Part shown: positions 1 through 9,043 of the stretch, piece after piece
How the letters are laid out: the number at the start of each line of letters is the position of its first letter
Numbering within the stretch: position 1 is the stretch's first letter
NCBI RefSeq assembly: GCF_000733775.1
Contig: NZ_JPOE01000005.1
Span: forward strand, 1,488,001 to 1,552,000
DNA from: Thiomonas sp. FB-Cd
GTDB taxonomy: Bacteria > Pseudomonadota > Gammaproteobacteria > Burkholderiales > Burkholderiaceae_C
Direction: 5' to 3'
DNA: 64,000 bases
Made by a program: the position numbers and the translations under genes
Notes under the pieces: generated by a model
Seen by the model: only the letters and a program-made list of their open reading frames with translations
Told to the model about the DNA's origin: nothing
The model's database searches: none

Positions 1-768
1 TCGGCAGTCGCCGTGCACGCCAAACCCAGTCAGGGTTTCGATCAGCGCGCCGCTGCCGCTCTGGCCATGCTCAGCGCGGCAGCGGCCGAGTTCCCCGACG
101 CCATCGTGCAAGCCACGAGCCTGGGCGCAGAAGACATGGTCATCACGGATCTGATTGCACGGCACGAGCTTCCGATTGCCATCGGGATGCTCGACACAGG
201 CCAACTGCACGACGAGACCCTTGCCATGGTCGGGCGCACGCAGCACCACTACGGAGTGCAAATCGAGGTCTGGCGTCCGCAGGCCACGGCAGCACGTCAG
301 TTCGTTGCAACCCATGGGGCCGACGCCATGCGCAAGAGCGTCGAGTTGCGCCACGCCTGCTGCGCATTGCGCAAGCTAGAGCCACTTTCGCGCATGCTTG
401 AAGGCCGCCAGGGCTGGATTACGGGCATGCGTCGCGAGCAGTCGCAGCAGCGAAAGCAGATTTCGCTGCGCGAGCGCGACAAGCAGGGCCGTGCGAAGTT
501 GAACCCATTGATTGATTGGACATTGGGCGATGTGTGGCACTACATCAGCCTGGAGTGTGTGCCCTACAACCCGCTGCACGACCGTCATTTCCCCAGCATT
601 GGCTGCTCGCCATGCACCCGCGCCGTGACCGCTGGCGAGGACTTCCGGGCCGGGCGCTGGTGGTGGGAGAGCGACGGTGCCAAGGAATGTGGCCTGCACG
701 TTCAAGGGCGCTCGGCCAGCAGCGAATCGCAGCAGTCTTCCCAGCGAGATACCGGAGTTCACCCATGA
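1..768 (+). CDS. cysH: Assimilatory adenylyl-sulfate (APS/PAPS) reductase, 5' end possibly outside the window
   Basis: Reduces activated sulfate to sulfite in cytoplasmic sulfate assimilation. The frame is open to base 1; a GTG at 13 would give 251 residues, but too little upstream sequence is present to judge it, so the gene may be truncated. Counting from that GTG, the paired cysteines C116-C117 and C198/C201 (GCSPC) are the [4Fe-4S] ligands typical of the APS-reductase subgroup, and ECGLH near residue 225 carries the catalytic cysteine. The plain E. coli-type PAPS reductase lacks the paired cysteines. The stop overlaps the cysD start (ATGA at 765-768), so the two are translationally coupled. 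In Burkholderiales the sulfite reductase gene usually lies just upstream, which would be outside this window. Confidence 0.93.
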   Translation, partial: SAVAVHAKPSQGFDQRAAAALAMLSAAAAEFPDAIVQATSLGAEDMVITDLIARHELPIAIGMLDTGQLHDETLAMVGRTQHHYGVQIEVWRPQATAARQFVATHGADAMRKSVELRHACCALRKLEPLSRMLEGRQGWITGMRREQSQQRKQISLRERDKQGRAKLNPLIDWTLGDVWHYISLECVPYNPLHDRHFPSIGCSPCTRAVTAGEDFRAGRWWWESDGAKECGLHVQGRSASSESQQSSQRDTGVHP

Positions 769-1724
769 ATGCCCCACTGAATTTGGAACGGCTACGACCG
801 CAAATCGATCATCGCCACCTCGATGCCTTGGAGGAAGAGGCGATCTACATCCTGCGGGAAGTTGCCGGCAGTTTTGAGCGCACGGCGCTGCTGTTCTCGG
901 GCGGCAAGGATTCCTGTGTCGTTCTGCGCCTGGCCGAGAAGGCATTCAAGCGCCGGCAGGCCGATGGCGTTTACGCGGGCCGGCTTCCGTTCTCGCTCAT
1001 GCACGTGGATACTGGGCACAATTTTCCCGAGGTCATTGCCTTTCGCGATGCCCTGGCGGCGGGCTCGCCAGACACGTTCATCATCGCGCATCTTGAGGAC
1101 TCGATCCGGCGCGGATCCGTGCGGCTTGGCCATGCGCTGGAGTCGCGCAACGCCCACCAGAGCGTGGCCTTGCTCGAGGCCATTGAAAAGCATCGCTTTG
1201 ACTGCCTGATCGGCGGGGCCAGGCGCGATGAGGAGAAGGCGCGCGCGAAGGAGCGCATCTTCAGTCACCGCGATCAGTTTGGCCAATGGCTGCCCAAGGA
1301 GCAAAGGCCCGAGCTTTGGTCGTTGTTTAACACCCGCGTGCGCCCGGGTGAGCATTTCAGGGCCTTTCCCATCAGCAACTGGACGGAACTTGACGTCTGG
1401 TTGTATATCGCCCGAGAAGCCATCGCTCTTCCCGATCTGTACTACAGCCATGCACGGCAGGTCGTCCGCCGCAAGGGGCTCCTGGTTCCACTCGGCCCCG
1501 TGACGCCGCCCCAGGACGACGAGTGCGTCGAAACCATTCGCGTGCGCTTTCGAACCGTGGGCGACATGACATGTACCTGCCCGGTGCAGAGCGAAGCAGC
1601 CAGTGCCATGGACGTGATCGCTGAAACGCTGACGGCCACGCTCAGCGAGCGAGGCGCCACACGAATGGACGACCGCACATCCGATGCTTCCATGGAACGT
1701 CGAAAAAAAGAGGGCTATTTCTAA
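765..1724 (+). CDS. cysD: Sulfate adenylyltransferase subunit 2
   Basis: Small subunit of heterodimeric ATP sulfurylase, which adenylates sulfate to APS using energy from GTP hydrolysis by CysN. The protein has 319 residues, the usual size. The PP-loop SGGKDS motif at about 45-50 marks the ATP pyrophosphatase fold, and the C-terminus ends with the family's characteristic RRKKEGYF. The ATG at 765 is chosen over further-upstream starts because it overlaps the cysH stop and gives the normal N-terminus; longer readings run back through cysH. It overlaps cysN as TAATG at 1722-1726. Confidence 0.96.
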   Translation: MNAPLNLERLRPQIDHRHLDALEEEAIYILREVAGSFERTALLFSGGKDSCVVLRLAEKAFKRRQADGVYAGRLPFSLMHVDTGHNFPEVIAFRDALAAGSPDTFIIAHLEDSIRRGSVRLGHALESRNAHQSVALLEAIEKHRFDCLIGGARRDEEKARAKERIFSHRDQFGQWLPKEQRPELWSLFNTRVRPGEHFRAFPISNWTELDVWLYIAREAIALPDLYYSHARQVVRRKGLLVPLGPVTPPQDDECVETIRVRFRTVGDMTCTCPVQSEAASAMDVIAETLTATLSERGATRMDDRTSDASMERRKKEGYF

Positions 1725-3055
1725 TGGACCAGCACGAAACAAACGCCGAATTCCGCCACAAGGCGCTGCGTTTTCTGACGGCCGGCAGCGTTGACGATGG
1801 CAAGAGCACGCTGATCGGCCGGCTGCTGCTCGACAGTCAGGCCATTCTGGCGGATCAACTTGACGCGCTCAACAGGCGCGCCTCCGGTTCGCCCGTCGAT
1901 CTGTCGCAACTGACCGATGGTTTGGAGGCCGAGCGTGAGCAGGGCATCACCATTGACGTCGCCTACCGCTACTTCACCACGCCGCGGCGAAAATTCATCA
2001 TTGCCGATGCGCCCGGGCATGAGCAGTACACGGGCAACATGGTCACCGCCGCTGCGGGCAGCGATGCTGCGGTCGTTCTTGTCGACATCACCAAGCTGGA
2101 TTTGACGCAGCACCCGCTTCGCTTGCTGCCGCAAACGCGGCGCCACAGTCTGCTGGCGCGTCTGCTGCGCGTTCCGTCGATCGTGTTTGCCGTCAATAAG
2201 CTTGATGCCCATGCGGATCCGGAGCGTGCGTTCGAGCGTGTACGCGATGCGCTTGTGCACTTTTCCCAAGAGGCGGGCATCGTGCCCGCAGGCATCGTGC
2301 CCGTTTCGGCTTTGCGCGGCGATAACGTCGCTGCAGCCTCGCCCTCGTGGCATTGGTACGCAGGGCCCACGCTGCTGCAGTTGCTCGAGGCCTTGCCCGC
2401 TGCGGAGGACCCGTCTTCCGGCCCCCTGATGCTACCGGTGCAATACGTCGCGCGTGGGGGGGCTGGCTTGGGAAACCAGTTCCGGACATTCTGGGGCCGG
2501 CTGGCGAGGGGGCGGGTGCGGACTGGTGATCTCGTGAGCATTCAACCCAGCGGCGAGGTGGCGCGGGTCGTGGATATTCATCATGCGGGGTCTGCCGTGG
2601 ATTCCTGCGTGGCGGGGCAGTCGGCTGGCCTTGTGCTTGACCGCCAGGTGGACGTCTCGCGCGGCGATTGGATCCTGCACGCCGCACCAGGTGCAAGGCA
2701 GGCGCCGCACGTCGTGGCGCCTGGTGCGGTGATGGGCGGGCAAGTGTTCGAGGCGACGCTTGCCTGGCTCGATGTGGAGCCGGCTGCAATCGGGCGCAAG
2801 TACTGGCTGCGGCATGGGCATCGATGGGTCCCCGGCTGCATCACGGCTATCGTCAGCCGCCTGGACATCCATACCTTGGCTGCCACCGACGCCCAGGTGC
2901 TGGCCGTCAACGACATCGGCCGCGTGCGCATTCAGGCGCAATCGGCATTGCCTCTGACGGCCTACGCCGCGAATCGGGTGGCCGGGGCGATGATCGTCGT
3001 CGATCCGGCGAGCCACCGCACCAGCGGAGCCCTGCTCGTCGAGGCTGTACGCTGA
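1724..3055 (+). CDS. cysN: Sulfate adenylyltransferase subunit 1 (GTPase)
   Basis: GTPase subunit of ATP sulfurylase, related to EF-Tu. The 443-residue protein has the P-loop GSVDDGKST (21-29), DAPGH (95-99) and NKLD (158-161) nucleotide-binding motifs, followed by beta-barrel domains. It is a stand-alone CysN: the length leaves no room for the APS-kinase (CysC) domain fused in some relatives. This fits a pathway in which an APS-type CysH reduces APS directly. The start overlaps the cysD stop and its own stop overlaps the next ATG (TGATG at 3053-3057). Confidence 0.95.
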   Translation: MDQHETNAEFRHKALRFLTAGSVDDGKSTLIGRLLLDSQAILADQLDALNRRASGSPVDLSQLTDGLEAEREQGITIDVAYRYFTTPRRKFIIADAPGHEQYTGNMVTAAAGSDAAVVLVDITKLDLTQHPLRLLPQTRRHSLLARLLRVPSIVFAVNKLDAHADPERAFERVRDALVHFSQEAGIVPAGIVPVSALRGDNVAAASPSWHWYAGPTLLQLLEALPAAEDPSSGPLMLPVQYVARGGAGLGNQFRTFWGRLARGRVRTGDLVSIQPSGEVARVVDIHHAGSAVDSCVAGQSAGLVLDRQVDVSRGDWILHAAPGARQAPHVVAPGAVMGGQVFEATLAWLDVEPAAIGRKYWLRHGHRWVPGCITAIVSRLDIHTLAATDAQVLAVNDIGRVRIQAQSALPLTAYAANRVAGAMIVVDPASHRTSGALLVEAVR

Positions 3056-3825
3056 TGGGCCGCGTCGTCTTCATCGGGGCGGGGCCCGGCGCCGCAGACC
3101 TGATCACGGTGCGCGGCGCCGGGTTCCTGAGTCAAGCCGATGTGGTTCTCAGCGATGCCCTCGTCGATGGCGCCCTGCGCGAACTCGCGCCGCAAGCAAA
3201 GTGGATCGATGTTGGCAAGCGCGGGTTTCGTGGCGGGGTCACGCAGGAGACGATCAACGCGTTGCTGCGCCGCTATGGCTGCGCCCATGCCCTGGTTGTC
3301 CGCCTCAAGGGTGGCGATTCGAGCATCTTCGGGCGGCTTGACGAGGAGCTTCGGGCCGTGATCGCTGCGGGGCTGCATGCTGAGGTTGTGCCAGGAATCA
3401 CTGCGGCGTCAGCAGCAGCGGCGGACACGCGCCGGCCCCTGACGCGCCGCGGGAGCGGGCGCAGCGTGAGTCTCACCACGGCGATGACTCGCGAAGGTGC
3501 AGTGCACGGCGGGCGCCGCGCAGATACCGAGGTGTTCTACATGGCCGGGCGGCAACTCGCCAGCCTTTCGCGCAAGCTTATCGCCTGCGGCTGGCCGGCA
3601 CTTGCACCCGTGAGCGTCGTGTCGCGCGCAGGGTGCGCCGACAGTGTGCACAGCGAGCACCTTCTGGCCCATCTCGGACAGGCAGCGATGCTGCACATGA
3701 ATCGCCCCACGGTCGTCATCGTTGGCGCCGGGGCTGCGCGCGTGGATTGCACGCACGCCGTGCCTCGACACGGTGCAGCCGGCGAGGGCGCGGAGCATCG
3801 TGAACATTCATTGGAGATCGACTGA
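3055..3825 (+). CDS. cobA: Uroporphyrinogen-III C-methyltransferase (SUMT)
   Basis: Methylates uroporphyrinogen III at C-2 and C-7 to precorrin-2, the first step to siroheme, the cofactor of sulfite reductase. The 256-residue protein begins VVFIGAGPGAADLITVRG, the SUMT SAM-binding loop, and contains VVRLKGGDSSIFGR and VVPGITAASAAAA, both typical. The CysG dehydrogenase/ferrochelatase domain is absent, so other enzymes must finish siroheme; the small CbiX-like chelatase at 20148-20537 is one candidate. The ATG at 3055 overlaps the cysN stop; longer upstream readings run through cysN and were dropped. Confidence 0.93.
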   Translation: MGRVVFIGAGPGAADLITVRGAGFLSQADVVLSDALVDGALRELAPQAKWIDVGKRGFRGGVTQETINALLRRYGCAHALVVRLKGGDSSIFGRLDEELRAVIAAGLHAEVVPGITAASAAAADTRRPLTRRGSGRSVSLTTAMTREGAVHGGRRADTEVFYMAGRQLASLSRKLIACGWPALAPVSVVSRAGCADSVHSEHLLAHLGQAAMLHMNRPTVVIVGAGAARVDCTHAVPRHGAAGEGAEHREHSLEID

Positions 3826-3828
3826 GCC

Positions 3829-4929
3829 ATGGACATGCGCCTCAACGCGGCGATCACGGATGCCGCCCAGTGGCAAGGCGAGCCGATTGAATGCGACGCC
3901 GTCATCATCGGGGCGGGCCCGGTGGGCCTGTTCCAGGTCTTCGAGCTTGGGCTGCTGGACATCAAGGCCCACGTCATCGACACGCTGCCGCATCTGGGTG
4001 GGCAGTGCGTGGAGCTGTACCCGGACAAGCCCATTTATGACATTCCGGCCGTGCCGGTGTGCACGGGGCAGGAGCTGACGGACAACCTGCTCAAGCAGAT
4101 CGAGCCGTTCAAGCCGACGTTCCACCTGGGGCAGGATGTCACGGAGCTGCAGCAGCAGGACGACGGGCGGCTGTTCGTGCGCACCTCCAAGGACCGCACA
4201 TTCCTGGCCAAGACGGTGTTCATCGCCGCCGGCGTGGGGGCCTTTCAGCCGCGCACGCTGAAGGTGGACGGCTTGGAGGCATTCGAGGGCACGCAGCTGT
4301 TTTACCGGGTGAAGAACCCGGCGGTGTTTGCCGGCAAGAACCTGGTGGTGGTGGGCGGTGGCGACTCGGCCCTGGACTGGGCCCTGCACTTTGCCCAGAG
4401 CGCCGAGCACGGTGCCGAGAGCGTGGTTCTGCTGCACCGGCGCGACGGGTTTCGCGCCGCGCCGGCGTCGGTGGCGAAGATGCACGCGCTGTGCGAGCAG
4501 CACGCCATGCAGCTCGTCATCGGCCAGATCACGGGCTTTGAGCAGCGCGACGACCGCCTGGTCGAGGTGAAGGTCACGGGCAATGACGGCATCACCCGGC
4601 GGCTGCCGCTGGACATGCTGCTGGTGTTCTTCGGCCTGAGCCCCAAGCTGGGGCCGATCGCCCACTGGGGGCTGGAGCTGGAGCGCAAACAGATCAAGGT
4701 GGACACGGAGAAGTTCGAGACCAGCGTGCCCCGCATCTTCGCCGTGGGCGACATCAACACCTATCCCGGCAAGAAAAAGCTCATCCTGTCGGGTTTTCAC
4801 GAGGCTGCGCTGGCTGCGTTTGGCGCGGCGCCCTACATCTTCCCGGACAAGAAGATCCACCTGCAGTACACCACCACCAGCCCCAAGCTGCACAAGGTGC
4901 TGGGCGTGGATACCCCGGTCTTCGATTGA
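3829..4929 (+). CDS. Ferredoxin--NADP(+) reductase, thioredoxin-reductase-like type
   Basis: Flavoprotein moving electrons between NADPH and ferredoxin/flavodoxin. The 366 residues carry an FAD-binding GAGPVG near 28-33, an NADPH-binding VVVGGGDSA near 173-181 and a C-terminal FAD contact [20 protein letters not shown]. The redox CxxC of true thioredoxin reductase is missing, which together with the length points to the TrxR-like FNR family. It starts three bases after cobA and is evidently the last gene of the cys operon, suggesting it supplies reductant to sulfite reduction; that link is inference. Confidence 0.85.
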   Translation: MDMRLNAAITDAAQWQGEPIECDAVIIGAGPVGLFQVFELGLLDIKAHVIDTLPHLGGQCVELYPDKPIYDIPAVPVCTGQELTDNLLKQIEPFKPTFHLGQDVTELQQQDDGRLFVRTSKDRTFLAKTVFIAAGVGAFQPRTLKVDGLEAFEGTQLFYRVKNPAVFAGKNLVVVGGGDSALDWALHFAQSAEHGAESVVLLHRRDGFRAAPASVAKMHALCEQHAMQLVIGQITGFEQRDDRLVEVKVTGNDGITRRLPLDMLLVFFGLSPKLGPIAHWGLELERKQIKVDTEKFETSVPRIFAVGDINTYPGKKKLILSGFHEAALAAFGAAPYIFPDKKIHLQYTTTSPKLHKVLGVDTPVFD

Positions 4930-5043
4930 TGGGCGTGCGCGGGGCACGGCACTGAAGGGCCCGGCGCCGCCGAGAACCCGCAAGCGGCGTGAGCCCTGCG
5001 AGCGCCGCACGGAAGCGCGAATCCGCCAATTGGCGACGAGCTT

Positions 5044-5832
5044 CTAGACCACGATTGGCGTGGCTCCGCCGTCCAGGGTCAGCACAGCGCCGTTGACGTA
5101 AGCGGCTCGTCGCGAAGCAAGAAAGACGACCATATCGGCCACTTCCTCAGGCTCAGCGACACGCCCCATCGGCAGCGCGCTCACGCGCTGGCTCAGGATG
5201 TCCTCGATTGCCTTGCCCGATGAGCGCGCCTCGGCTTCCAGCCCCTCCCGCATGCGGCTGGTCGCGGTGATGCCGGGGTTCACGGCGTTCACACGTACGC
5301 CCTTGGCGGCATAGGCATTCGCCAGCCCGGCGCTCGCCAGCATGAGCGCAGCATTTGCCGCCCCACCCGGCAGGTGGACGGGCGACGCCATTTTGCCGCC
5401 TGTGCCAACGATGTTCACGATGACGCCACCACCGTTTTGCACCATGCCGGGGAGCACGGCGTCGATGGCGTGCATGTAGGGGAAGAATTTTGCGTCCATG
5501 GCGGCATGCCAGTGCTGTGCTGTGAGCTCGGCAGGTGGTGTGCGACGCGCAGCGCCTGCCGAATTGACGAGCACGCCGATGGGGCCCAATTCATCGATGA
5601 CCTGCCGCACCAAGTTTGAGGCCTGCGTGGGGTCGCACAGATCGGCGCTGACCGCCAGCACTGGCGCCCCCGCGCCTTGCAGCGCTTGTGTGGCCTGCCT
5701 CAAATGCTCGAGGTCGCGTGATGCAATGGCAATACGCGCGCCTTCGCTGGAGAATTGGCGCGCACACGCCAAGCCTATGCCTTTGCTTCCCCCGGTGATC
5801 AGCACCACCGTACCCTGCAAGCCAAGATCCAT
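5044..5832 (-). CDS. SDR-family protein with a degenerate active site
   Basis: A 262-residue short-chain dehydrogenase/reductase fold protein. The N-terminus has a good Rossmann nucleotide loop (TGGSKGIG) and the NSAG and VNAVNPG landmarks are present. The catalytic region is unusual: where SDRs have Ser and YxxxK this one reads NIVGTGG and GGAAN (just before AALMLASAGLA), so Ser, Tyr and Lys all appear replaced. It may bind NAD(P) without normal redox catalysis, or use other residues. It is the third gene of a minus-strand series lldP-lldD-SDR, 88 bases below lldD, so it may be co-transcribed with lactate genes. Substrate unknown. Confidence 0.8.
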   Translation of the reverse strand: MDLGLQGTVVLITGGSKGIGLACARQFSSEGARIAIASRDLEHLRQATQALQGAGAPVLAVSADLCDPTQASNLVRQVIDELGPIGVLVNSAGAARRTPPAELTAQHWHAAMDAKFFPYMHAIDAVLPGMVQNGGGVIVNIVGTGGKMASPVHLPGGAANAALMLASAGLANAYAAKGVRVNAVNPGITATSRMREGLEAEARSSGKAIEDILSQRVSALPMGRVAEPEEVADMVVFLASRRAAYVNGAVLTLDGGATPIVV

Positions 5833-5920
5833 CGCCGATTCCCCCGTCGTTCATGACAATTCGGCAATTGTGCGTCCAATGCGCACAACAGGCATGGCGC
5901 TGCGCCAGGACAGGCGGGGT

Positions 5921-7066
5921 CTACCAGGGTGGGTTGAGCAGCACGCCGCGATCCACTTGCCGGATGTCGGTGAGCCCACAAAAGGCCATGGTCAGATCCA
6001 GCTCGTTACGGATGATCTCCAGGCATTTCGTGACGCCTGCCTCTCCCATCGCTCCGAGGCCGTAGAGGAACGGGCGCCCGATCAGGGTGCCCTTGGCACC
6101 AAGTGCCACAGCCTTGAGCACGTCTTGCCCAGATCGGATGCCGCCGTCCATCCAGACTTCGATGCGCGATCCCACTGCATCGACGATGGGCGGCAGTGCC
6201 GAGATCGAACTGGGCGCGCCGTCGAGCTGGCGCCCGCCGTGATTCGACACAATGAGCGCGTCCGCCCCGGAATCGGCCGCGAGCCGGGCATCCTCGGCAT
6301 CCATGACGCCTTTGAGGATGAGCTTACCGCCCCACAGCTTCTTGATCCATGCCACGTCGTTCCAGTTCAGGCGGGGGTCAAACTGCTGGCTGGTCCACGC
6401 CGACAGCGAGCCCATGTTCTCCACCCCTTTGACGTGCCCCACAATGTTGCCGAAGTGCCGCCGGCGCGTGCCCAGCATGCCCAGGCCCCAGCGCGGTTTC
6501 GTGGCCAGGTTCAGCATGTTGGCGAGTGTCGGCTTCGGTGGTGCGGACAGGCCGTTTTTCAGATCCTTGTGGCGTTGCCCAAGAATCTGCAGATCCAGCG
6601 TCAGCATCAGCGCGGAGCATCGCGCAGCGCGGGCACGCTCGATCAGGCGTTCGATGAAGTCCCGGTCCCGCATGACATACAGCTGAAACCAGAAGGGGGC
6701 CTTGGTGTGGGACGCCACGTCCTCGATGGAGCAGATGCTCATCGTGGACAGCGTGAAGGGCACCCCGAGCCTTTCCGCCGCACGCGCGGCAAGGATTTCC
6801 CCGTCAGCGTGCTGCATGCCGGTCAGGCCGGTGGGCGCCAGCGCCACCGGCATGGCCACGTCCTCACCAATCATCTGCGTGCGCAGCGAGCGGTTGTCGA
6901 TGTTCACCGCCACGCGCTGTCTCAGCTTGAGCTTGCCGAATTCCTCTTGGTTCGCACGGTAGGTCGATTCGGTCCACGATCCAGAATCGGCGTAGTCGTA
7001 AAACATTCTGGGCACCCGCTTTTTTGCCAGAATGCGCAGATCCTCGATATTGGTAATGACTGGCAT
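5921..7066 (-). CDS. lldD: FMN-dependent L-lactate dehydrogenase / alpha-hydroxy-acid oxidase
   Basis: Oxidises L-lactate (or a related 2-hydroxy acid) to pyruvate, passing electrons to the respiratory chain. At 381 residues it matches the LldD family. It contains VALAPTGLTGMQHADGE, the FMN-binding LILKGVMDAEDA lysine segment, SNHGGRQLDG with the active-site His and Arg, and a C-terminal DGGIRSGQDVLKA/GRPFLYG phosphate-binding part. ATG at 7066 is preceded by GGAGA at a 5-base spacing. It lies 63 bases downstream of lldP on the same strand. Family members also oxidise mandelate or glycolate, but the permease and the LldR-type regulator next door favour lactate. Confidence 0.9.
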   Translation of the reverse strand: MPVITNIEDLRILAKKRVPRMFYDYADSGSWTESTYRANQEEFGKLKLRQRVAVNIDNRSLRTQMIGEDVAMPVALAPTGLTGMQHADGEILAARAAERLGVPFTLSTMSICSIEDVASHTKAPFWFQLYVMRDRDFIERLIERARAARCSALMLTLDLQILGQRHKDLKNGLSAPPKPTLANMLNLATKPRWGLGMLGTRRRHFGNIVGHVKGVENMGSLSAWTSQQFDPRLNWNDVAWIKKLWGGKLILKGVMDAEDARLAADSGADALIVSNHGGRQLDGAPSSISALPPIVDAVGSRIEVWMDGGIRSGQDVLKAVALGAKGTLIGRPFLYGLGAMGEAGVTKCLEIIRNELDLTMAFCGLTDIRQVDRGVLLNPPW

Positions 7067-7129
7067 GACTGTCTCCGATGGGTACGCAAGAGCGGCCCGG
7101 TTGCCTGTTGAGGTGCGTGTGCGCCTGGC

Positions 7130-8773
7130 CTATTTTCCTGGCAAGGCCGGGATCATCCAGGTGAGCCAGTGCTGCTGCAAGGCCACGAGGATACCCAGCA
7201 GCACGGTCAGCAGCACGCTGTGCCAGAAGGTGCGGGCGAAGACGACGCCCTCCTTGCCCTTGAGGTCGGTGGTGGACACGCCCGTAGCGATGTTTTGCGG
7301 GGAGATCATCTTGCCCATGACGCCGCCCGAGGAATTGGTGGCGGCCATGAGCACCGGGTTCAGGTTGAGCTGATGGGCAGCCACCACCTGCAGGTTGCCG
7401 AACAGGGCGTTGCCCGAGGTGTCGCTACCGGAGAGGAACACGGCGATCCAGCCGAGGAAGGCCGAGACCAGTGGGAAGAGGGCGCCCGTGGAGGCCACAC
7501 CCATACCCAGCGTGTAGCTCATGCCCGAGTAGTTCAGCAGGAATGCGAGTCCCACGATCATCATCACGGTGGCGATGGCAATGCGAGTCTGCACCCACGT
7601 GCGACCCACGCAGCCAAGGAATGCCCCAACGCCGGTGCGCGTCCAGGCCGCCACGATGATGGCCGAAAGAAGGATTGCGGTGCCCGTGCCCAGAGGCTGG
7701 AAGTCCCACAGCGCGACATACGGTTTTTGGTACAGCGTAATGAAGACCGCCTTGTTCAGACCCGGCCATAGCACCTTGGTGTCGCCGATCGCGAACACCT
7801 TCAGGTTGATCCAGACAATGACGATGACCGACACGACCACCCATGGCATCCAGCCGCCATAACCCACGCGCGCCGTGCCCTTTGCCGCCGCCTGCGTGCG
7901 CACCACGGCAAAGGCCGGATCCGGCTCGGGTTTCCACGTCTTGAGGAAGACCACCGTGACAATGAGCGACACCAGCGAGGCCAGCACGTCCGTGAGCTGG
8001 TAGCTGATGTAGTTGGAGGTGGCAAATTGCGTCAGCGCAAAGCTTCCCCCCGAGACGACGAGCGCTGGCCACAGCTTGCCGATCGACTTCAGGCCCCCGT
8101 ACATGCCGACCACGTAAAACGGCAGCAAGAATGCAAAAAAGGGCAACTGCCGACCCACCATTGCCCCCAGCGTATCGGGGTGCATGCTCGTGACCGCCCC
8201 CAGCACCGTGATCGGTACGCCCAGCGCACCAAACGCCACCGGCGCCGTGTTGAAAATCAGCGTGTACGTCAGCGCCTCCAGGGCCGGGAAACCCAGCCCG
8301 ATCAGCAGCGCGCTGGTGATGGCCACCGGCGTGCCAAAACCTGCAATGCCCTCGAGCAGGCACCCAAACGAAAACGCCACCACCAATAGCACCAGGCGAC
8401 GATCGTCCGGCAAATGATCCAGCATCCATTGGCGAAACTGCTCGAAGCGCCCTGACTTCACCGCCACGTTGTACAGCAGCAGCGCATTGAACACGATCCA
8501 CATCACCGGGACCAACGCCAGCGCCATGCCCGCGCCCACCGCATTGAAGGCCAGCCCAGCGGGCATGCCCCACACCCCCACGGCAATCAGCAGTCCCGTC
8601 ACGAGACCCACCAACGACGCCTGCCATGCCGGGCGTCGCAGCACGCCCAGCATGATCAACGCCACGGCAATGGGCACACCGGCCACCAGAAATGACAGCA
8701 GCAGGGAACCGCCCACGGGCGTTAACGGCTGCGCAAACACAATCCCCGCAGGCAGGGCGCTCGGCGTCATCAT
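7130..8773 (-). CDS. lldP: L-lactate permease
   Basis: Inner-membrane lactate/proton symporter of the LctP family, 547 residues with about a dozen hydrophobic segments. The family signatures LEGIAGFGTPVAI and SGSDTSGNALFGNLQ are both present. The start at 8773 (ATGATG) is chosen because AAGGAG lies 5 bases ahead; the frame runs 39 codons further up but without a ribosome site. It is first in the minus-strand lactate series and divergent from lldR, with two regulator palindromes between them, so lactate-inducible transcription is likely. Confidence 0.94.
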   Translation of the reverse strand: MMTPSALPAGIVFAQPLTPVGGSLLLSFLVAGVPIAVALIMLGVLRRPAWQASLVGLVTGLLIAVGVWGMPAGLAFNAVGAGMALALVPVMWIVFNALLLYNVAVKSGRFEQFRQWMLDHLPDDRRLVLLVVAFSFGCLLEGIAGFGTPVAITSALLIGLGFPALEALTYTLIFNTAPVAFGALGVPITVLGAVTSMHPDTLGAMVGRQLPFFAFLLPFYVVGMYGGLKSIGKLWPALVVSGGSFALTQFATSNYISYQLTDVLASLVSLIVTVVFLKTWKPEPDPAFAVVRTQAAAKGTARVGYGGWMPWVVVSVIVIVWINLKVFAIGDTKVLWPGLNKAVFITLYQKPYVALWDFQPLGTGTAILLSAIIVAAWTRTGVGAFLGCVGRTWVQTRIAIATVMMIVGLAFLLNYSGMSYTLGMGVASTGALFPLVSAFLGWIAVFLSGSDTSGNALFGNLQVVAAHQLNLNPVLMAATNSSGGVMGKMISPQNIATGVSTTDLKGKEGVVFARTFWHSVLLTVLLGILVALQQHWLTWMIPALPGK

Positions 8774-9043
8774 CAAGTCTCCTTTTCGATGCATGGTTGG
8801 GAAGGGCTTGCGCTCTCGTGCCCGAACCCACGCGCGAAATTGCGCTGGAAGGGCTTGGCGCCACCTCGAGTCGAGGTTTCGTATGGCCATTAGAAGTCTT
8901 TGTGGTCAATTGGTCAGACCACAAGGCGCGATTAGAGATGAACTCCTTTTCCGAGTCAAGGGCATTGCCCGATGGCGCTTGTCGGGAATGGTGGGCGCTT
9001 CGGCACCGATTATTATTGGTCAGACCAATCGAGAGGGCCAGTC
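8774..9043. promoter_or_regulatory. Divergent lldP/lldR control region with two LldR-type operators
   Basis: The 270-base gap between lldP and lldR holds two copies of TGGTCAGACCA, at 8911-8921 and 9017-9027. The second sits in the perfect 15-base palindrome ATTGGTCAGACCAAT (9015-9029); the first is inside the larger TGTGGTC...GACCACA (8901-8923). Both fit the FadR/LldR consensus TGGTnnnACCA. Their centres are about 106 bases apart, close to ten helical turns, an arrangement compatible with a repression loop. The second copy lies only 15 bases ahead of the lldR ATG, pointing to autoregulation. Confidence 0.75.

Noticed and set aside
5498..7111. A 537-codon frame antisense to the SDR and lldD
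   Set aside because: It spans two real genes and their gap on the other strand; composition is arginine- and alanine-rich, shadow-like.
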